DNA from: Candidatus Faecivivens stercorigallinarum
Lineage (GTDB): Bacteria; Bacillota; Clostridia; Oscillospirales; Ruminococcaceae
DNA length: 7,068 bases
Assembly: GCA_018715465.1 (NCBI GenBank)
Contig: DVLN01000175.1
Span: 1-7,068 of the forward strand
Direction of reading: 5' to 3'
Shown here: positions 1-6,826 of the stretch, one piece after another
Position numbering within the stretch: position 1 is the stretch's first letter
How the letters are laid out: the number at the start of each line of letters is the position of its first letter
Notes under the pieces: generated by a model
Told to the model about the DNA's origin: nothing
The model's input: the letters and a program-made list of their open reading frames with translations, nothing else
The model's database searches: none
Made by a program: the position numbers and the translations under genes

Positions 1-1057
1 ATGCAAAATAATCCTTGACCGCACTCACTGTCTGGAAGGATTGCCCTCCCGCCAGCAGCCCAGATATCCGCTCAAAATCCATTCGGGCAGGCTTGGATGA
101 CTGAGGTTGTTCCCCTTTCAGAGACAGCTTATGTACTCCTGAAATCTCGGTCACATTCGCACGGTCAAATTCCTGGAGCTGTTCAACTGCATCCGCAATC
201 TGTTCCAGATACAGCGGGACATCATAATACAGATTGACGCCAAACTGCAAAACCTGCCGGAACAATCCGACCAGCTCTGCCAACTTTTTCTCAAAACCCT
301 CAATATCCTTCTCGTCCAGCATCACAACATATACCGCACGGCCGTTCAACTGCTCAAGCGACACAATATGGTCGGAATTGGTTGTCCCGAACAGAACTTC
401 CGACACAACATTGTAAACACAATAGTCCAGCTCCTGCGCAGGCCAGCCAGTGATCGCTTCCTGCCCCAGCTGGACGGTACAAAGCACCGGCATCGTCTTG
501 GGCAAACCTTCTGGAAGCTGGGCGCCAAACCATCTGAGCAGCCGGTCTCCAGCCGCCCGCCGAATCGCTTCCCGCTCCGGCTGTATCACCCGGTGAATCA
601 GATCCAGCCAAAACTGCCGCCAGAGCAGCCCACTGTTCTCCTCCCAGTAACGCCCATAATCAACATACCGTTTCTGAATACGCTGTGCCTTGACGATGTT
701 GACCCCCCGGCGAATGGCGTCTTCCAGTTCCTGAGCAGATGACATTTTCGAAACAAAGTCCACCGCTCCCAGCTTGATTGCCGTTTGGGCATAGTCAAAC
801 CGGGTATGGTTGGTCAAAAAGATGTTCGGCGTCTCCAATCCCCTGTCCCGCATCCATTGAAGCAGCTCTATTCCACTACCGCCTGGCATCTCGATATCGC
901 ACAGCAGCAGATCGACTGGCTGTGACTCGATCATCTGACGGGCAGCAGCAGCACTTGAAGCTGTCAGCCGGGTATCAACCTCCAACTTCTCCCAGTCAAT
1001 TGTTTTCAGCAGCATTTCAATCATACTGCTGTCATCGTCTATAATCAGAATCGTCAA
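1..1057 (-). CDS. YesN/AraC-type response regulator, 3' end cut by window edge
   Basis: This is an uninterrupted frame of 352 codons that runs off the left edge. I chose the TTG at 1055-1057 as start: it has GGAGG at 1066-1070 eight bases upstream, and the receiver sequence begins at once (ILIIDDD). Residues 1-120 form a CheY-like receiver: acidic cluster D7-D9, phospho-acceptor D54 in LLLCDIEMPG, T82 and K104. K104 is followed by Met instead of the usual Pro. Residues ~125-345 fit the poorly conserved linker of YesN-type regulators (for example the YWEEN...FWLDL stretch). In that family two AraC-type helix-turn-helix motifs follow at the C-terminus; they would lie outside the window, so the DNA-binding role is family inference. 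It sits 3 bp after the kinase stop and in the same frame, so it is almost certainly co-transcribed with it and phosphorylated by it. Its targets probably include sugar-utilisation genes. Confidence 0.9.
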   Translation of the reverse strand, partial: MTILIIDDDSSMIEMLLKTIDWEKLEVDTRLTASSAAAARQMIESQPVDLLLCDIEMPGGSGIELLQWMRDRGLETPNIFLTNHTRFDYAQTAIKLGAVDFVSKMSSAQELEDAIRRGVNIVKAQRIQKRYVDYGRYWEENSGLLWRQFWLDLIHRVIQPEREAIRRAAGDRLLRWFGAQLPEGLPKTMPVLCTVQLGQEAITGWPAQELDYCVYNVVSEVLFGTTNSDHIVSLEQLNGRAVYVVMLDEKDIEGFEKKLAELVGLFRQVLQFGVNLYYDVPLYLEQIADAVEQLQEFDRANVTEISGVHKLSLKGEQPQSSKPARMDFERISGLLAGGQSFQTVSAVKDYFA

Positions 1058-1060
1058 CGG

Positions 1061-1990
1061 TTATTCCTCCATTTTATTTTGCCCGGCACGGAATGGGAGC
1101 AGCAATTCCACCCGTGCGCCCGACGGTACAGCATTGGACAGCCGCAAGGTCGCCTTGTCTTTATACAACAGCCTGAGAGTTCGCTTAACATTGCGAATTC
1201 CAATATGCTTTTCGCTCGGATCCTCCAGCCAGGCTGGGTCATTGAACCGGCTCAAAAATTCCTCCGGGAATCCGGTGCTGTCGTCTTCTATCGCCAGATA
1301 CAAACTGTCCTGCGTAACCTGCGCGCTGATAAACACCGAAAGCATTGTTTCCATTGAAAGTGCATGCTTAATGCAATTTTCGATAAAAGTATAAACAATA
1401 AATGCCGGCATTTCGCAACTGCGTGCTTCATCCGGCAGATCCACCATCAGCAGCACCGAATTCGGATGCTGCAGGTTCTGCATTGCGACATAATTCTCAA
1501 TATGGTCCATCTCATCGCCGAGGGTAACATTTGAAACATGACGCCGCAGTGAATAACGGATGTACCGGCCAAGATACCCGGTAAAGTCATACATGTTTTC
1601 GTACTGGCCTAGCTTGACAAAGTTTTTCAGCGTCGTTAGCGCATTGAGGAAAAAGTGCGGCCGCATCTGCATGTATAGAAAATTCAGTTCGGATTCCTGC
1701 CGGTGCAGCTGTTCTTCATATACCTGGATTTTCAGATCTTTGATCTGCCCCGCCATCATATTAAAGATATCCCCGACCTGCCGGTACTCCCAGGCAGCAC
1801 CAGGAAGGTGAATCCTGTAATCAAAATTGCCTTTTGCCAGCCGGCTCATACCTTCAACAATTGCAGTCAACGGGTGCAGCATCCAACGGTAAATCAACAG
1901 AGAAACGCAGAAAAGCACCCCTATCGTAATGAGCGCCATCAACAGCATAATGACAAAAAAAACATTCCCATTGCCGAGAAAAACAGGCAT
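1061..1990 (-). CDS. YesM/LytS-type sensor histidine kinase, N-terminally truncated
   Basis: This is the membrane kinase of a two-component system; it should autophosphorylate and pass phosphate to the adjacent regulator. In order: one transmembrane helix (codons at ~1886-1965), a HAMP segment (~1718-1883), the His_kinase dimerisation region with phospho-histidine in MRPHFFLN (His codon 1655-1657), and an HATPase domain with N-box FIENCIKHAL (Asn codon 1376-1378), IEDDSTGF, and HIGIRNVKRTL near the C-terminus. Intact members carry a first N-terminal membrane helix and a large extracellular sensor (usually dCache), about 550-600 residues in total; both are missing here. Kinase-like sequence ends at about 2006-2011, and the frame stays open to 2722 only as the antisense of other genes. 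The first plausible remaining start is the ATG at 1988-1990, with a weak GCAGG site upstream, giving 309 residues. The boxes IEDDSTG and RPHFFLN deviate from the commoner DNGxG and NPHFLYN. It may be a pseudogene or a sensorless remnant. Family is certain; the start is not. Confidence 0.8.
   Translation of the reverse strand: MPVFLGNGNVFFVIMLLMALITIGVLFCVSLLIYRWMLHPLTAIVEGMSRLAKGNFDYRIHLPGAAWEYRQVGDIFNMMAGQIKDLKIQVYEEQLHRQESELNFLYMQMRPHFFLNALTTLKNFVKLGQYENMYDFTGYLGRYIRYSLRRHVSNVTLGDEMDHIENYVAMQNLQHPNSVLLMVDLPDEARSCEMPAFIVYTFIENCIKHALSMETMLSVFISAQVTQDSLYLAIEDDSTGFPEEFLSRFNDPAWLEDPSEKHIGIRNVKRTLRLLYKDKATLRLSNAVPSGARVELLLPFRAGQNKMEE
1065..1070 (-). promoter_or_regulatory. Ribosome binding site that fixes the TTG start of the response regulator
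   Basis: On the minus strand GGAGGA overlaps the last codons of the kinase gene (Met-Glu-Glu-stop) and lies 8 bases from the TTG. No in-frame ATG or GTG is available between the kinase stop and the receiver core, so this site decides the start and suggests translational coupling. Confidence 0.75.
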
Positions 1991-2005
1991 CGAAAAAACC
2001 TGCCA

Positions 2006-2014
2006 CAGGAGGTG
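2006..2014. other. Head-to-head junction of two 5'-truncated genes (deletion or misjoin)
   Basis: Left of here the minus strand encodes kinase sequence up to QVFSMPVF just outside the membrane helix. Right of here the plus strand encodes a GH51-type C-terminal region starting at VLTPNYYVY. Both genes point away from this spot and both lack their 5' parts. I see no insertion-sequence ends, long repeat or recombination site at the boundary. The exact base cannot be set without relatives, because the two frames are codon-aligned on opposite strands. Confidence 0.7.
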
Positions 2015-2407
2015 CTGACCCCCAATTACTATGTCTATCTGATGTACATGGTACACCGCGGCGGCAACCTGCTGACACTGGAAAACGGTTCCCAGCCAGT
2101 CGCCGATGGTCTGAACGGTGTGATGGCTCTCGCCTCCCGCAGCGGAGATGTCGTCCATCTGAACCTCATCTGTACCGACTATGACCAGCCACATATGGTA
2201 ACAGTCCAGTTCCCGGAAGAAGTCTTCTGCAATGGCGGTGAAACTCTCGCTTCCAGCCAACCGACCGACTGCAACACCTTTGATACCCCTGACCGGATTC
2301 GTCCGGCAGACAATAAATCTGCCCGTCTGACTGAAAACGGCTGGGAAATCACCCTTCCGCCTGCGTCGGTCAGCGTCTTTCACTTTCAACTTGCCAGCCA
2401 TTCGTAA
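2009..2407 (+). pseudogene. Alpha-L-arabinofuranosidase (GH51-like), C-terminal fragment
   Basis: About 132 residues that match the C-terminal end of GH51-type alpha-L-arabinofuranosidases, enzymes that remove terminal arabinofuranose from arabinan or arabinoxylan. The cues are VLTPNYYVYLMYMVH (family form LTPTYHVFxMYKVHQ), a beta-sandwich stretch with ALASRSGDVVHLNL, then NTFDTPDRIRP and the terminal ITLPPASVSVFHF. The full enzyme has about 500 residues; the catalytic TIM barrel with both catalytic glutamates is absent, so the fragment cannot be active. The frame continues left to 1703, but that stretch is antisense kinase sequence. The nucleoside-hydrolase-like gene follows 21 bp after the stop, so the two were probably an operon. 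The assignment rests on motifs recalled from the family, not on a search. Confidence 0.75.
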
Positions 2408-2428
2408 AGCCTGAAAGGAGTTTTCATC

Positions 2429-3376
2429 ATGTTTGAAAAAAACTACATGTTCCAAGTCCCTGAAAACAAAAAAGTCCGTGTCATCGTCCATGCGGATGCA
2501 AAAAACGAAGCAGACGACCAGTTTGCAATCGCCCATCATCTGATGACGCCGCGCGAAATCGTAACCGGTATCATCGGCGGCCATTTTGAGAAAAATCCCC
2601 GCCAATATCCGCAAATGTACCCGGATGGTGAAACGGCCCGCGCTTCGGTTGTCGAAATCGAAAAGGTCGTCGATCTGATGGGACTGACCGGCCAGGTGAA
2701 AATTGCACAGGGCGCTCCCCATTCAATGCCCGATGAGAAGACACCCGTCCCTTCTGCCGGCGCGCAGATGATCATAGACGAGGCGATGAAAGATGACCCC
2801 CATGAGCTGTATGTTGTCTGCCAGGGTGCAGTAACTGATGTCGCGTCGGCCATCCTGCTTTGCCCAGAGATTCAGGACAGAATGACCGTTGTCTGGATTG
2901 GCGGCGGCATGTACCCGCTCGGCGGACAAGAATTCAACCTGCTGATGGATATTAACGCCGCAAACGTTCTCTTCTGCTCAAGGGTCCCGCTATGGCAGGT
3001 ACCGATGAATGTTTACAAGTATCCCGCCGTTTCCCTCGCTGAATTGCAGGTGAATGTCGCGCCTTACGGAAAGATCGGTCATTACCTTGTGCAGCAGATG
3101 GTCGACTTTAACAACGAGTTCACCAAATTTCCCCGCTGGCCGCACGGTGAAAGCTGGGGATTGGGCGATCAGGCGACTGTTACCGTCCTGCTGGAAGAGT
3201 ATGAGCGGTACAACTGGGACTGGGTACCTGCTCCCCGCTTTGATACACGCAGCATGAATTATATTCCCTGCCAGAACAATCGCCCGATCCGCGTCTATCA
3301 TACCATCGACGCCCGGCTGACCCTTGCAGACTTTTATGCCAAGCTGAAGATCAATTTCCCTGGCCCGAACGACTGA
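2429..3376 (+). CDS. Nucleoside-hydrolase-like protein
   Basis: A 315-residue protein of the nucleoside hydrolase fold, a family that cleaves the N-glycosidic bond of ribonucleosides using a bound calcium ion. Start ATG follows AAAGGAG (2414-2420) by 8 bases. No signal peptide or membrane segment is visible, so it should be cytosolic. The N-terminal calcium motif is a variant, HADAKNEADDQFAI: D23 and the pair D29-D30 are separated by two more residues than in the canonical DTDPGxDD. GAVTD at 133-137 stands where GPLTN is usual; WIGGG at 156-160 and EFN at 168-170 (followed by D174) match the family; D247 in GLGDQAT fits the last calcium ligand, but the preceding His of the canonical HD pair is Gly. 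Length is normal. The nucleoside substrate is therefore uncertain, and a different furanoside is possible given the arabinofuranosidase remnant upstream. A terminator follows. The operon promoter seems to have been lost with the 5' part of the upstream gene. Confidence 0.82.
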   Translation: MFEKNYMFQVPENKKVRVIVHADAKNEADDQFAIAHHLMTPREIVTGIIGGHFEKNPRQYPQMYPDGETARASVVEIEKVVDLMGLTGQVKIAQGAPHSMPDEKTPVPSAGAQMIIDEAMKDDPHELYVVCQGAVTDVASAILLCPEIQDRMTVVWIGGGMYPLGGQEFNLLMDINAANVLFCSRVPLWQVPMNVYKYPAVSLAELQVNVAPYGKIGHYLVQQMVDFNNEFTKFPRWPHGESWGLGDQATVTVLLEEYERYNWDWVPAPRFDTRSMNYIPCQNNRPIRVYHTIDARLTLADFYAKLKINFPGPND

Positions 3377-3400
3377 TCACTGGGCTTATCTGATACAATT

Positions 3401-3437
3401 AACCGCTGTATGGTTCAACTGTACAGCGGTTTTTATT
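3401..3437 (+). terminator. Intrinsic terminator after the nucleoside-hydrolase-like gene
   Basis: A perfect 10-bp stem (AACCGCTGTA at 3401-3410 with TACAGCGGTT at 3422-3431), an 11-base loop, and a run of T from 3430 to 3434. It starts 24 bases after the stop codon at 3376. Confidence 0.9.
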
Positions 3438-3464
3438 GACTTGCTCTGCCTCCCATGCTATAAT
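3436..3464 (+). promoter_or_regulatory. Strong housekeeping-type promoter of the amidase gene
   Basis: TTGACT at 3436-3441, a 17-bp spacer, and TATAAT at 3459-3464, with a TGC extended -10 element immediately before it. Transcription should begin near 3471, leaving a leader of about 40 bases. The -35 box lies directly behind the T tract of the preceding terminator. Near-consensus elements suggest constitutive expression; I see no obvious operator. Confidence 0.85.
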
Positions 3465-3512
3465 TGCTGTATCTGTGAAAATTTTGCAATTATATGGAAG
3501 GATCTACACTAT

Positions 3513-4427
3513 ATGTCATATCGCTCATCCAGCTATCGCCCCGGCTGCTGCAGAACATTGCTTTCCCTTCTGATGGGAGCGGCACTGCTGATCGCCGGCA
3601 TCAAAATCGGAGCCTGGAAACCGGATATCCTTGATAACGCTGAATATACCATCGGCAAGACCATCGCCAACCTGCTCGACAGCCGGCCGGTCATTGCAAT
3701 TGACGCCGGTCATGGCGGTGACGATCCAGGCGCTACCGGGCTTGTGGATGAAGCAGAGCTGACAGCCCAGACTGCCGCGGCATTGTTTGATTTGCTGGAA
3801 GCGGATGGACGTTTCCAGCCGGTCCTCTGTCATGAATACGATACGACCGCGACAATCCAGGAACGATATGCAGTGGCAAACAGCCGGTATGCCGATCTGC
3901 TCGTCTGTATCCATGCCAATTCAGACCCGAATGGTTCCGGCAGCGGATTTGAATGCTATCCTGCCCCGCCCGGCCGGGAATATCATCAGCAAAGCTATGA
4001 TTTTGCACAGTTGCTGGTGGAGGAATTTTCCACGCTCGGCATGACCATTCGCGGTGAAAACGGCATCCGCTACGCCTACTATGACGACAACAACGAAAAG
4101 TACATTATGGAGTCGAGCAATACACTTGTCTTTGACGACCCATCCTTCGGGATGCTGGAAAAGACCAAAGCCCCCGCAGTGCTGGTGGAGCAGTGCTTTG
4201 TCTCGAGTGAAAGCGACCTTGCACAAATCAGCGGGGAATCGGGAACGGCGGCTGCAGAATGTTATTACCGGGCGATCTGCCGTTTTTTTGCCGGACAGCT
4301 GAAAGATGCTTCTTCCGATTCCGCATCAAACGATCAGAATGAAGCTGGAAATACAGAATCAGGCTCCGATGAAACTACAACCGACCAACTGGGTTACCAA
4401 CCGATTGAACTGCCTGATGAAGATTGA
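3513..4427 (+). CDS. N-acetylmuramoyl-L-alanine amidase (Amidase_3), membrane-anchored
   Basis: This enzyme hydrolyses the bond between N-acetylmuramic acid and L-alanine in peptidoglycan and acts outside the membrane. I chose the ATG at 3513 (304 residues), with GGAAGG at 3496-3501; the longer frame from TTG 3441 would begin inside the promoter. Residues 15-34 form one hydrophobic helix after a short basic N-terminus, a signal anchor or an uncleaved signal. The zinc amidase domain spans about 59-265: H67 in IDAGHGGDDPGATG, E80 in the following VDEAELT, H134 in VCIHANSDP, and the catalytic-type E226 in VLVEQCF. All the expected zinc and catalytic positions are present. The C-terminal ~40 residues are acidic and rich in Ser, Thr, Asn and Asp, a disordered tail. 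No SH3, LysM or choline-binding repeats are seen. It is a single-gene unit between two terminators, so a general housekeeping role in wall turnover or sporulation/germination is possible but not shown. Confidence 0.93.
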   Translation: MSYRSSSYRPGCCRTLLSLLMGAALLIAGIKIGAWKPDILDNAEYTIGKTIANLLDSRPVIAIDAGHGGDDPGATGLVDEAELTAQTAAALFDLLEADGRFQPVLCHEYDTTATIQERYAVANSRYADLLVCIHANSDPNGSGSGFECYPAPPGREYHQQSYDFAQLLVEEFSTLGMTIRGENGIRYAYYDDNNEKYIMESSNTLVFDDPSFGMLEKTKAPAVLVEQCFVSSESDLAQISGESGTAAAECYYRAICRFFAGQLKDASSDSASNDQNEAGNTESGSDETTTDQLGYQPIELPDED

Positions 4428-4438
4428 CCAACTACGAC

Positions 4439-4483
4439 AAAAGCACCTGTACCGACCGTTCCAACGGTGATACAGGTGCTTTT
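4439..4483 (+). terminator. Bidirectional intrinsic terminator between convergent genes
   Basis: A perfect 13-bp outer stem (AAAAGCACCTGTA at 4439-4451 with its complement at 4471-4483). The 19-base loop itself contains a short inner hairpin (ACCGTT/AACGGT). On the plus strand it ends in a T run (4480-4484) after the amidase gene; on the minus strand it ends in TTTTG after the radical SAM gene, whose stop is at 4496. It thus serves both convergent units. Confidence 0.88.
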
Positions 4484-4495
4484 TCTGTGTTCATA

Positions 4496-5353
4496 TCAGT
4501 CAAATCGGGTTCGGTAACTGCACCGCTGACAGAGCGGCAGCGTCACCTTCCGATTGAACATCCCTTCCCTAGCAGAAACAAACGGCTCGGAAGAAAGGAT
4601 CTCTGAAAGCGGCTGCTCAAATACATTGCCCAATGGTGCGCTTCCGTCGGCGTCCAGACAGCAGGGAACCACCGTCCCATCGGCAAGTATTCCGATCATC
4701 TGCCGCAGACCGTGGCAGAAACCTTCTTTCGAGATAAACGGCGATGTCAGCGACGGCCACTCAAACTGCTCGTCAAAAGTGACAAAGATTCCCTTGCCCA
4801 GCGCCACCGACCGGCTTTGCAGCATTGAGGCAAGGTCCCCGTCCACTTCAAACGCCTGCTCAATCCGGGCAAGGATTTGCCGGGTCCCATCGTCAGCCTG
4901 CCGTCCATCTGACAATGTCCACAACCGCAGCGTCGTGTAACGTCCGGCTGCCGACATGCCGCGGGCAAACGCAAAACAACTGTCCAAATATTCATCCGTA
5001 TCAATCCCCTGATGGGCGGAAAAGCTGTGAAGAGACAGATTGACCTGCCGGACTGCGGGAGACTGTATCAGCAGTTTTCCCTTATGCGGCAGCAAAGTGC
5101 CGTTGGTGGTGATGGTGACCTGAAAACCCTGTCTGGCCGCTTCAGCGAGAAACTGTTCCAGCAGTGGATGGGCCAGCGGCTCGCCTTTAATATGAAAGTA
5201 AAGATATTCTGTATATGGTTTCAGCTGCTCAAGAATCCCGCTGAATTCCGCAAAGTTCATCTGCCGCGCCGGACGAACCCGTGGACTGCAAAAGGGACAG
5301 TGCAGGTTGCAGATGTTTCCGATCTCAAGATAGACCCGTTTGAACAGGGACAC
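4496..5353 (-). CDS. Radical SAM/SPASM-domain protein
   Basis: A 285-residue radical S-adenosylmethionine enzyme. The cluster motif is C15-x3-C19-x2-C22 (CNLHCPFC), followed by the KGEPLAHP version of the GGEP motif at 56-63 and the TITTNGTL strand at 80-87. The C-terminal part has a SPASM-like cysteine set: C213, C231-C232, C275 and C278, able to hold an auxiliary iron-sulfur cluster. The start is GTG at 5351-5353, with AAGGAG 9 bases upstream (5363-5368). It lies 21 bp after the flippase stop and is the last gene of the operon, before the bidirectional terminator. SPASM proteins modify peptides or act as partners in cofactor, sugar or protein maturation. No small precursor peptide gene is visible beside it, and the neighbours point to surface polymer synthesis, so its substrate is unknown. 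Family certain, reaction not assignable. Confidence 0.9.
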   Translation of the reverse strand: MSLFKRVYLEIGNICNLHCPFCSPRVRPARQMNFAEFSGILEQLKPYTEYLYFHIKGEPLAHPLLEQFLAEAARQGFQVTITTNGTLLPHKGKLLIQSPAVRQVNLSLHSFSAHQGIDTDEYLDSCFAFARGMSAAGRYTTLRLWTLSDGRQADDGTRQILARIEQAFEVDGDLASMLQSRSVALGKGIFVTFDEQFEWPSLTSPFISKEGFCHGLRQMIGILADGTVVPCCLDADGSAPLGNVFEQPLSEILSSEPFVSAREGMFNRKVTLPLCQRCSYRTRFD

Positions 5354-5362
5354 TGTTGACCA

Positions 5363-5368
5363 CTCCTT
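5363..5368 (-). promoter_or_regulatory. Ribosome binding site that fixes the GTG start of the radical SAM gene
   Basis: AAGGAG on the minus strand, 9 bases from the GTG at 5353 and located in the 21-bp gap behind the flippase stop. Starting here keeps the residues MSLFKRVYLEIG ahead of the cluster motif, the usual length for the family. Confidence 0.7.
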
Positions 5369-5374
5369 CCCCGT

Positions 5375-6826
5375 TCAACTGCGTTTCAAGCGTGAAAACA
5401 GTTTTCCAGCCAGGAACTGCATCGTCTGGTCTCTGACCACCAACAGCGCGCCAAAATAAAACAGGCAGCAGACACCGACAGACAGCACCGCTGTCCAGAT
5501 ATATCCAAACCCTGCCGCACGGATGCCCAGTGTGATCGGCACAAAAACCAGCGACAACGCCAGATAGCGAAGATTCTGACGGCTGACAAAATGGAATGGA
5601 ATATGGAGTTTGACCCGGATATACCAGAAGATAATCGCCATCAGAATGATCTCAGCCACAAAGGTGGACAAAATTGCTGTCAGCGGCGTATATCCGCCCG
5701 CGACAACCAGTAGGATATCCAGCACCGCGTTTAGCAGCCCGCATCCCAACAGCACCCGGACCAGGAATTTCTCCTGATGCAGGACATACAGAATCTGATT
5801 TGCACAGATGGTGTATACCGCGCTTTCCATCGTGCGGATGGCAAATGCAATCAGCACCGGAATCGAGGCATCATATTTTCCTCCGCCATAAATCCACATA
5901 ATCTCCGGTGCCAGGCATGCAACACCAGTACAGGCGGGAAAGACAATCAGCATAAAGCTATGATAGCTCTTATCGACCAGCTCCATAAACTCCTGCATCC
6001 GCCCATTGCCGCTGTAATAAGCCAGCCGCGGCACTGCGACCAGTACAATCGACGCCAGCAGCTGTCCGATCATATAGGTGATATCCTGCGGGGTCTTGTA
6101 GACGGTAACCTGCATTTTGTCGGCAACCTGCCCGAGAATCATCTTGTCCAGCGAGGTATACAGCAGATTGACATTGCTGATGACCAGAATGCTGACCAGC
6201 GGCATAAAGTGCTGCTTCCAGCTAATCCCATGGAAAGACATGCCCAAGCGGCGGGTGACGTAAACAAAACTGATCAGATTGTTGACCAGATCGGTCACAA
6301 CCACCAGCATTGTATACCGCAGAACATCGTCCGGTTCTTTAATCAGTACAAAAATGCCGATCAGGTAGGCAAACCGGACTACAATCGTCTTGACGGTGAT
6401 AAACCGGTAATTTTCGCCCGCTTCGTTGAGCCATTCTACCATAAAGATGTTGGCGAGCACCTTGAATCCAAGTACCAGGTAAATGCTGCGGGCAGCTGAA
6501 TCAACCTGGAAAAAGATCACCGCACTGTATAAAACAGCAACCAGCAGATTGGTGCAAAGTCCCATCGTAAACAGGCTGGCGTACAGGCTTCTGACCTTTT
6601 GCCGATCATCCCTTACGGCTGAAACCTCCCGCACCGCATAGGTATAAATTCCAAAGCTGCCAAATACCAGCGCAAGATCAACCCAGGTCGACGCATCATT
6701 GAAGCTGCCATACAGCTGCGTGTCAAACAGCCGCTGGATATACGGCCCGACCAGTACCGGTACAATCAGCCGGAAAACCTTCAGAATAAAATTGTAGATG
6801 GAATTAAGTGTGATTGATTTGGCCAT
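5375..6826 (-). CDS. Wzx-type polysaccharide flippase (MOP superfamily)
   Basis: A 483-residue polytopic membrane protein with about 12-14 hydrophobic segments spread over its whole length. It fits the lipid-linked oligosaccharide flippases that move repeat units across the cytoplasmic membrane during capsule, exopolysaccharide or teichuronic-type polymer assembly. Family cues are the N-terminal LNSIYNFILKVFRLIVP segment, the EWLNEAGENYRFIT stretch at 131-144 (corresponding to the WLFQGxExxKYI motif), and DKMILGQVADKMQVTVYKTPQDI in the middle (227-249). Length is typical. The ATG overlaps the stop of the LicD-family gene by one base (TGATG), and AAAGGGGA at 6837-6844 lies 10 bases upstream, so translation is likely coupled. 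The substrate cannot be read from the sequence; the LicD neighbour suggests a polymer carrying phosphodiester-linked substituents. Confidence 0.92.
   Translation of the reverse strand: MAKSITLNSIYNFILKVFRLIVPVLVGPYIQRLFDTQLYGSFNDASTWVDLALVFGSFGIYTYAVREVSAVRDDRQKVRSLYASLFTMGLCTNLLVAVLYSAVIFFQVDSAARSIYLVLGFKVLANIFMVEWLNEAGENYRFITVKTIVVRFAYLIGIFVLIKEPDDVLRYTMLVVVTDLVNNLISFVYVTRRLGMSFHGISWKQHFMPLVSILVISNVNLLYTSLDKMILGQVADKMQVTVYKTPQDITYMIGQLLASIVLVAVPRLAYYSGNGRMQEFMELVDKSYHSFMLIVFPACTGVACLAPEIMWIYGGGKYDASIPVLIAFAIRTMESAVYTICANQILYVLHQEKFLVRVLLGCGLLNAVLDILLVVAGGYTPLTAILSTFVAEIILMAIIFWYIRVKLHIPFHFVSRQNLRYLALSLVFVPITLGIRAAGFGYIWTAVLSVGVCCLFYFGALLVVRDQTMQFLAGKLFSRLKRS

Noticed and set aside
368..742. 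124-codon plus-strand frame
   Set aside because: Antisense of the response regulator, whose frame is continuous and has clear receiver motifs.
1986..2006. Short inverted repeat (CAGG...CCTG) beside the junction as a mobile-element end
   Set aside because: Only four paired bases, no target duplication or transposase sequence; expected by chance.
1703..2407. 234-codon plus-strand frame as one gene
   Set aside because: The first ~100 codons are the antisense of the kinase HAMP and membrane region; only the part from about 2009 resembles GH51.
1061..2722. Full-length 553-codon minus-strand frame as one kinase protein
   Set aside because: Its first ~235 codons lie antisense to the arabinofuranosidase fragment and the nucleoside-hydrolase-like gene, and look like no sensor domain (no first membrane helix, no dCache features). 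Only the part up to about 2011 is kinase.
3441..3512. Upstream TTG start for the amidase
   Set aside because: It would begin inside the -35/-10 region and adds a Cys-rich stretch with no family match; the ATG at 3513 has a ribosome binding site and a proper signal anchor.
4428..4495. Small precursor peptide gene for the radical SAM enzyme
   Set aside because: The gap is filled by the terminator hairpin, and the 21-bp gap on the other side is too short; no candidate peptide frame with a ribosome binding site was seen.
5777..6499. 240-codon plus-strand frame
   Set aside because: Antisense shadow of the flippase gene; composition rich in His, Gln and Asn, without recognisable motifs or a good ribosome binding site.
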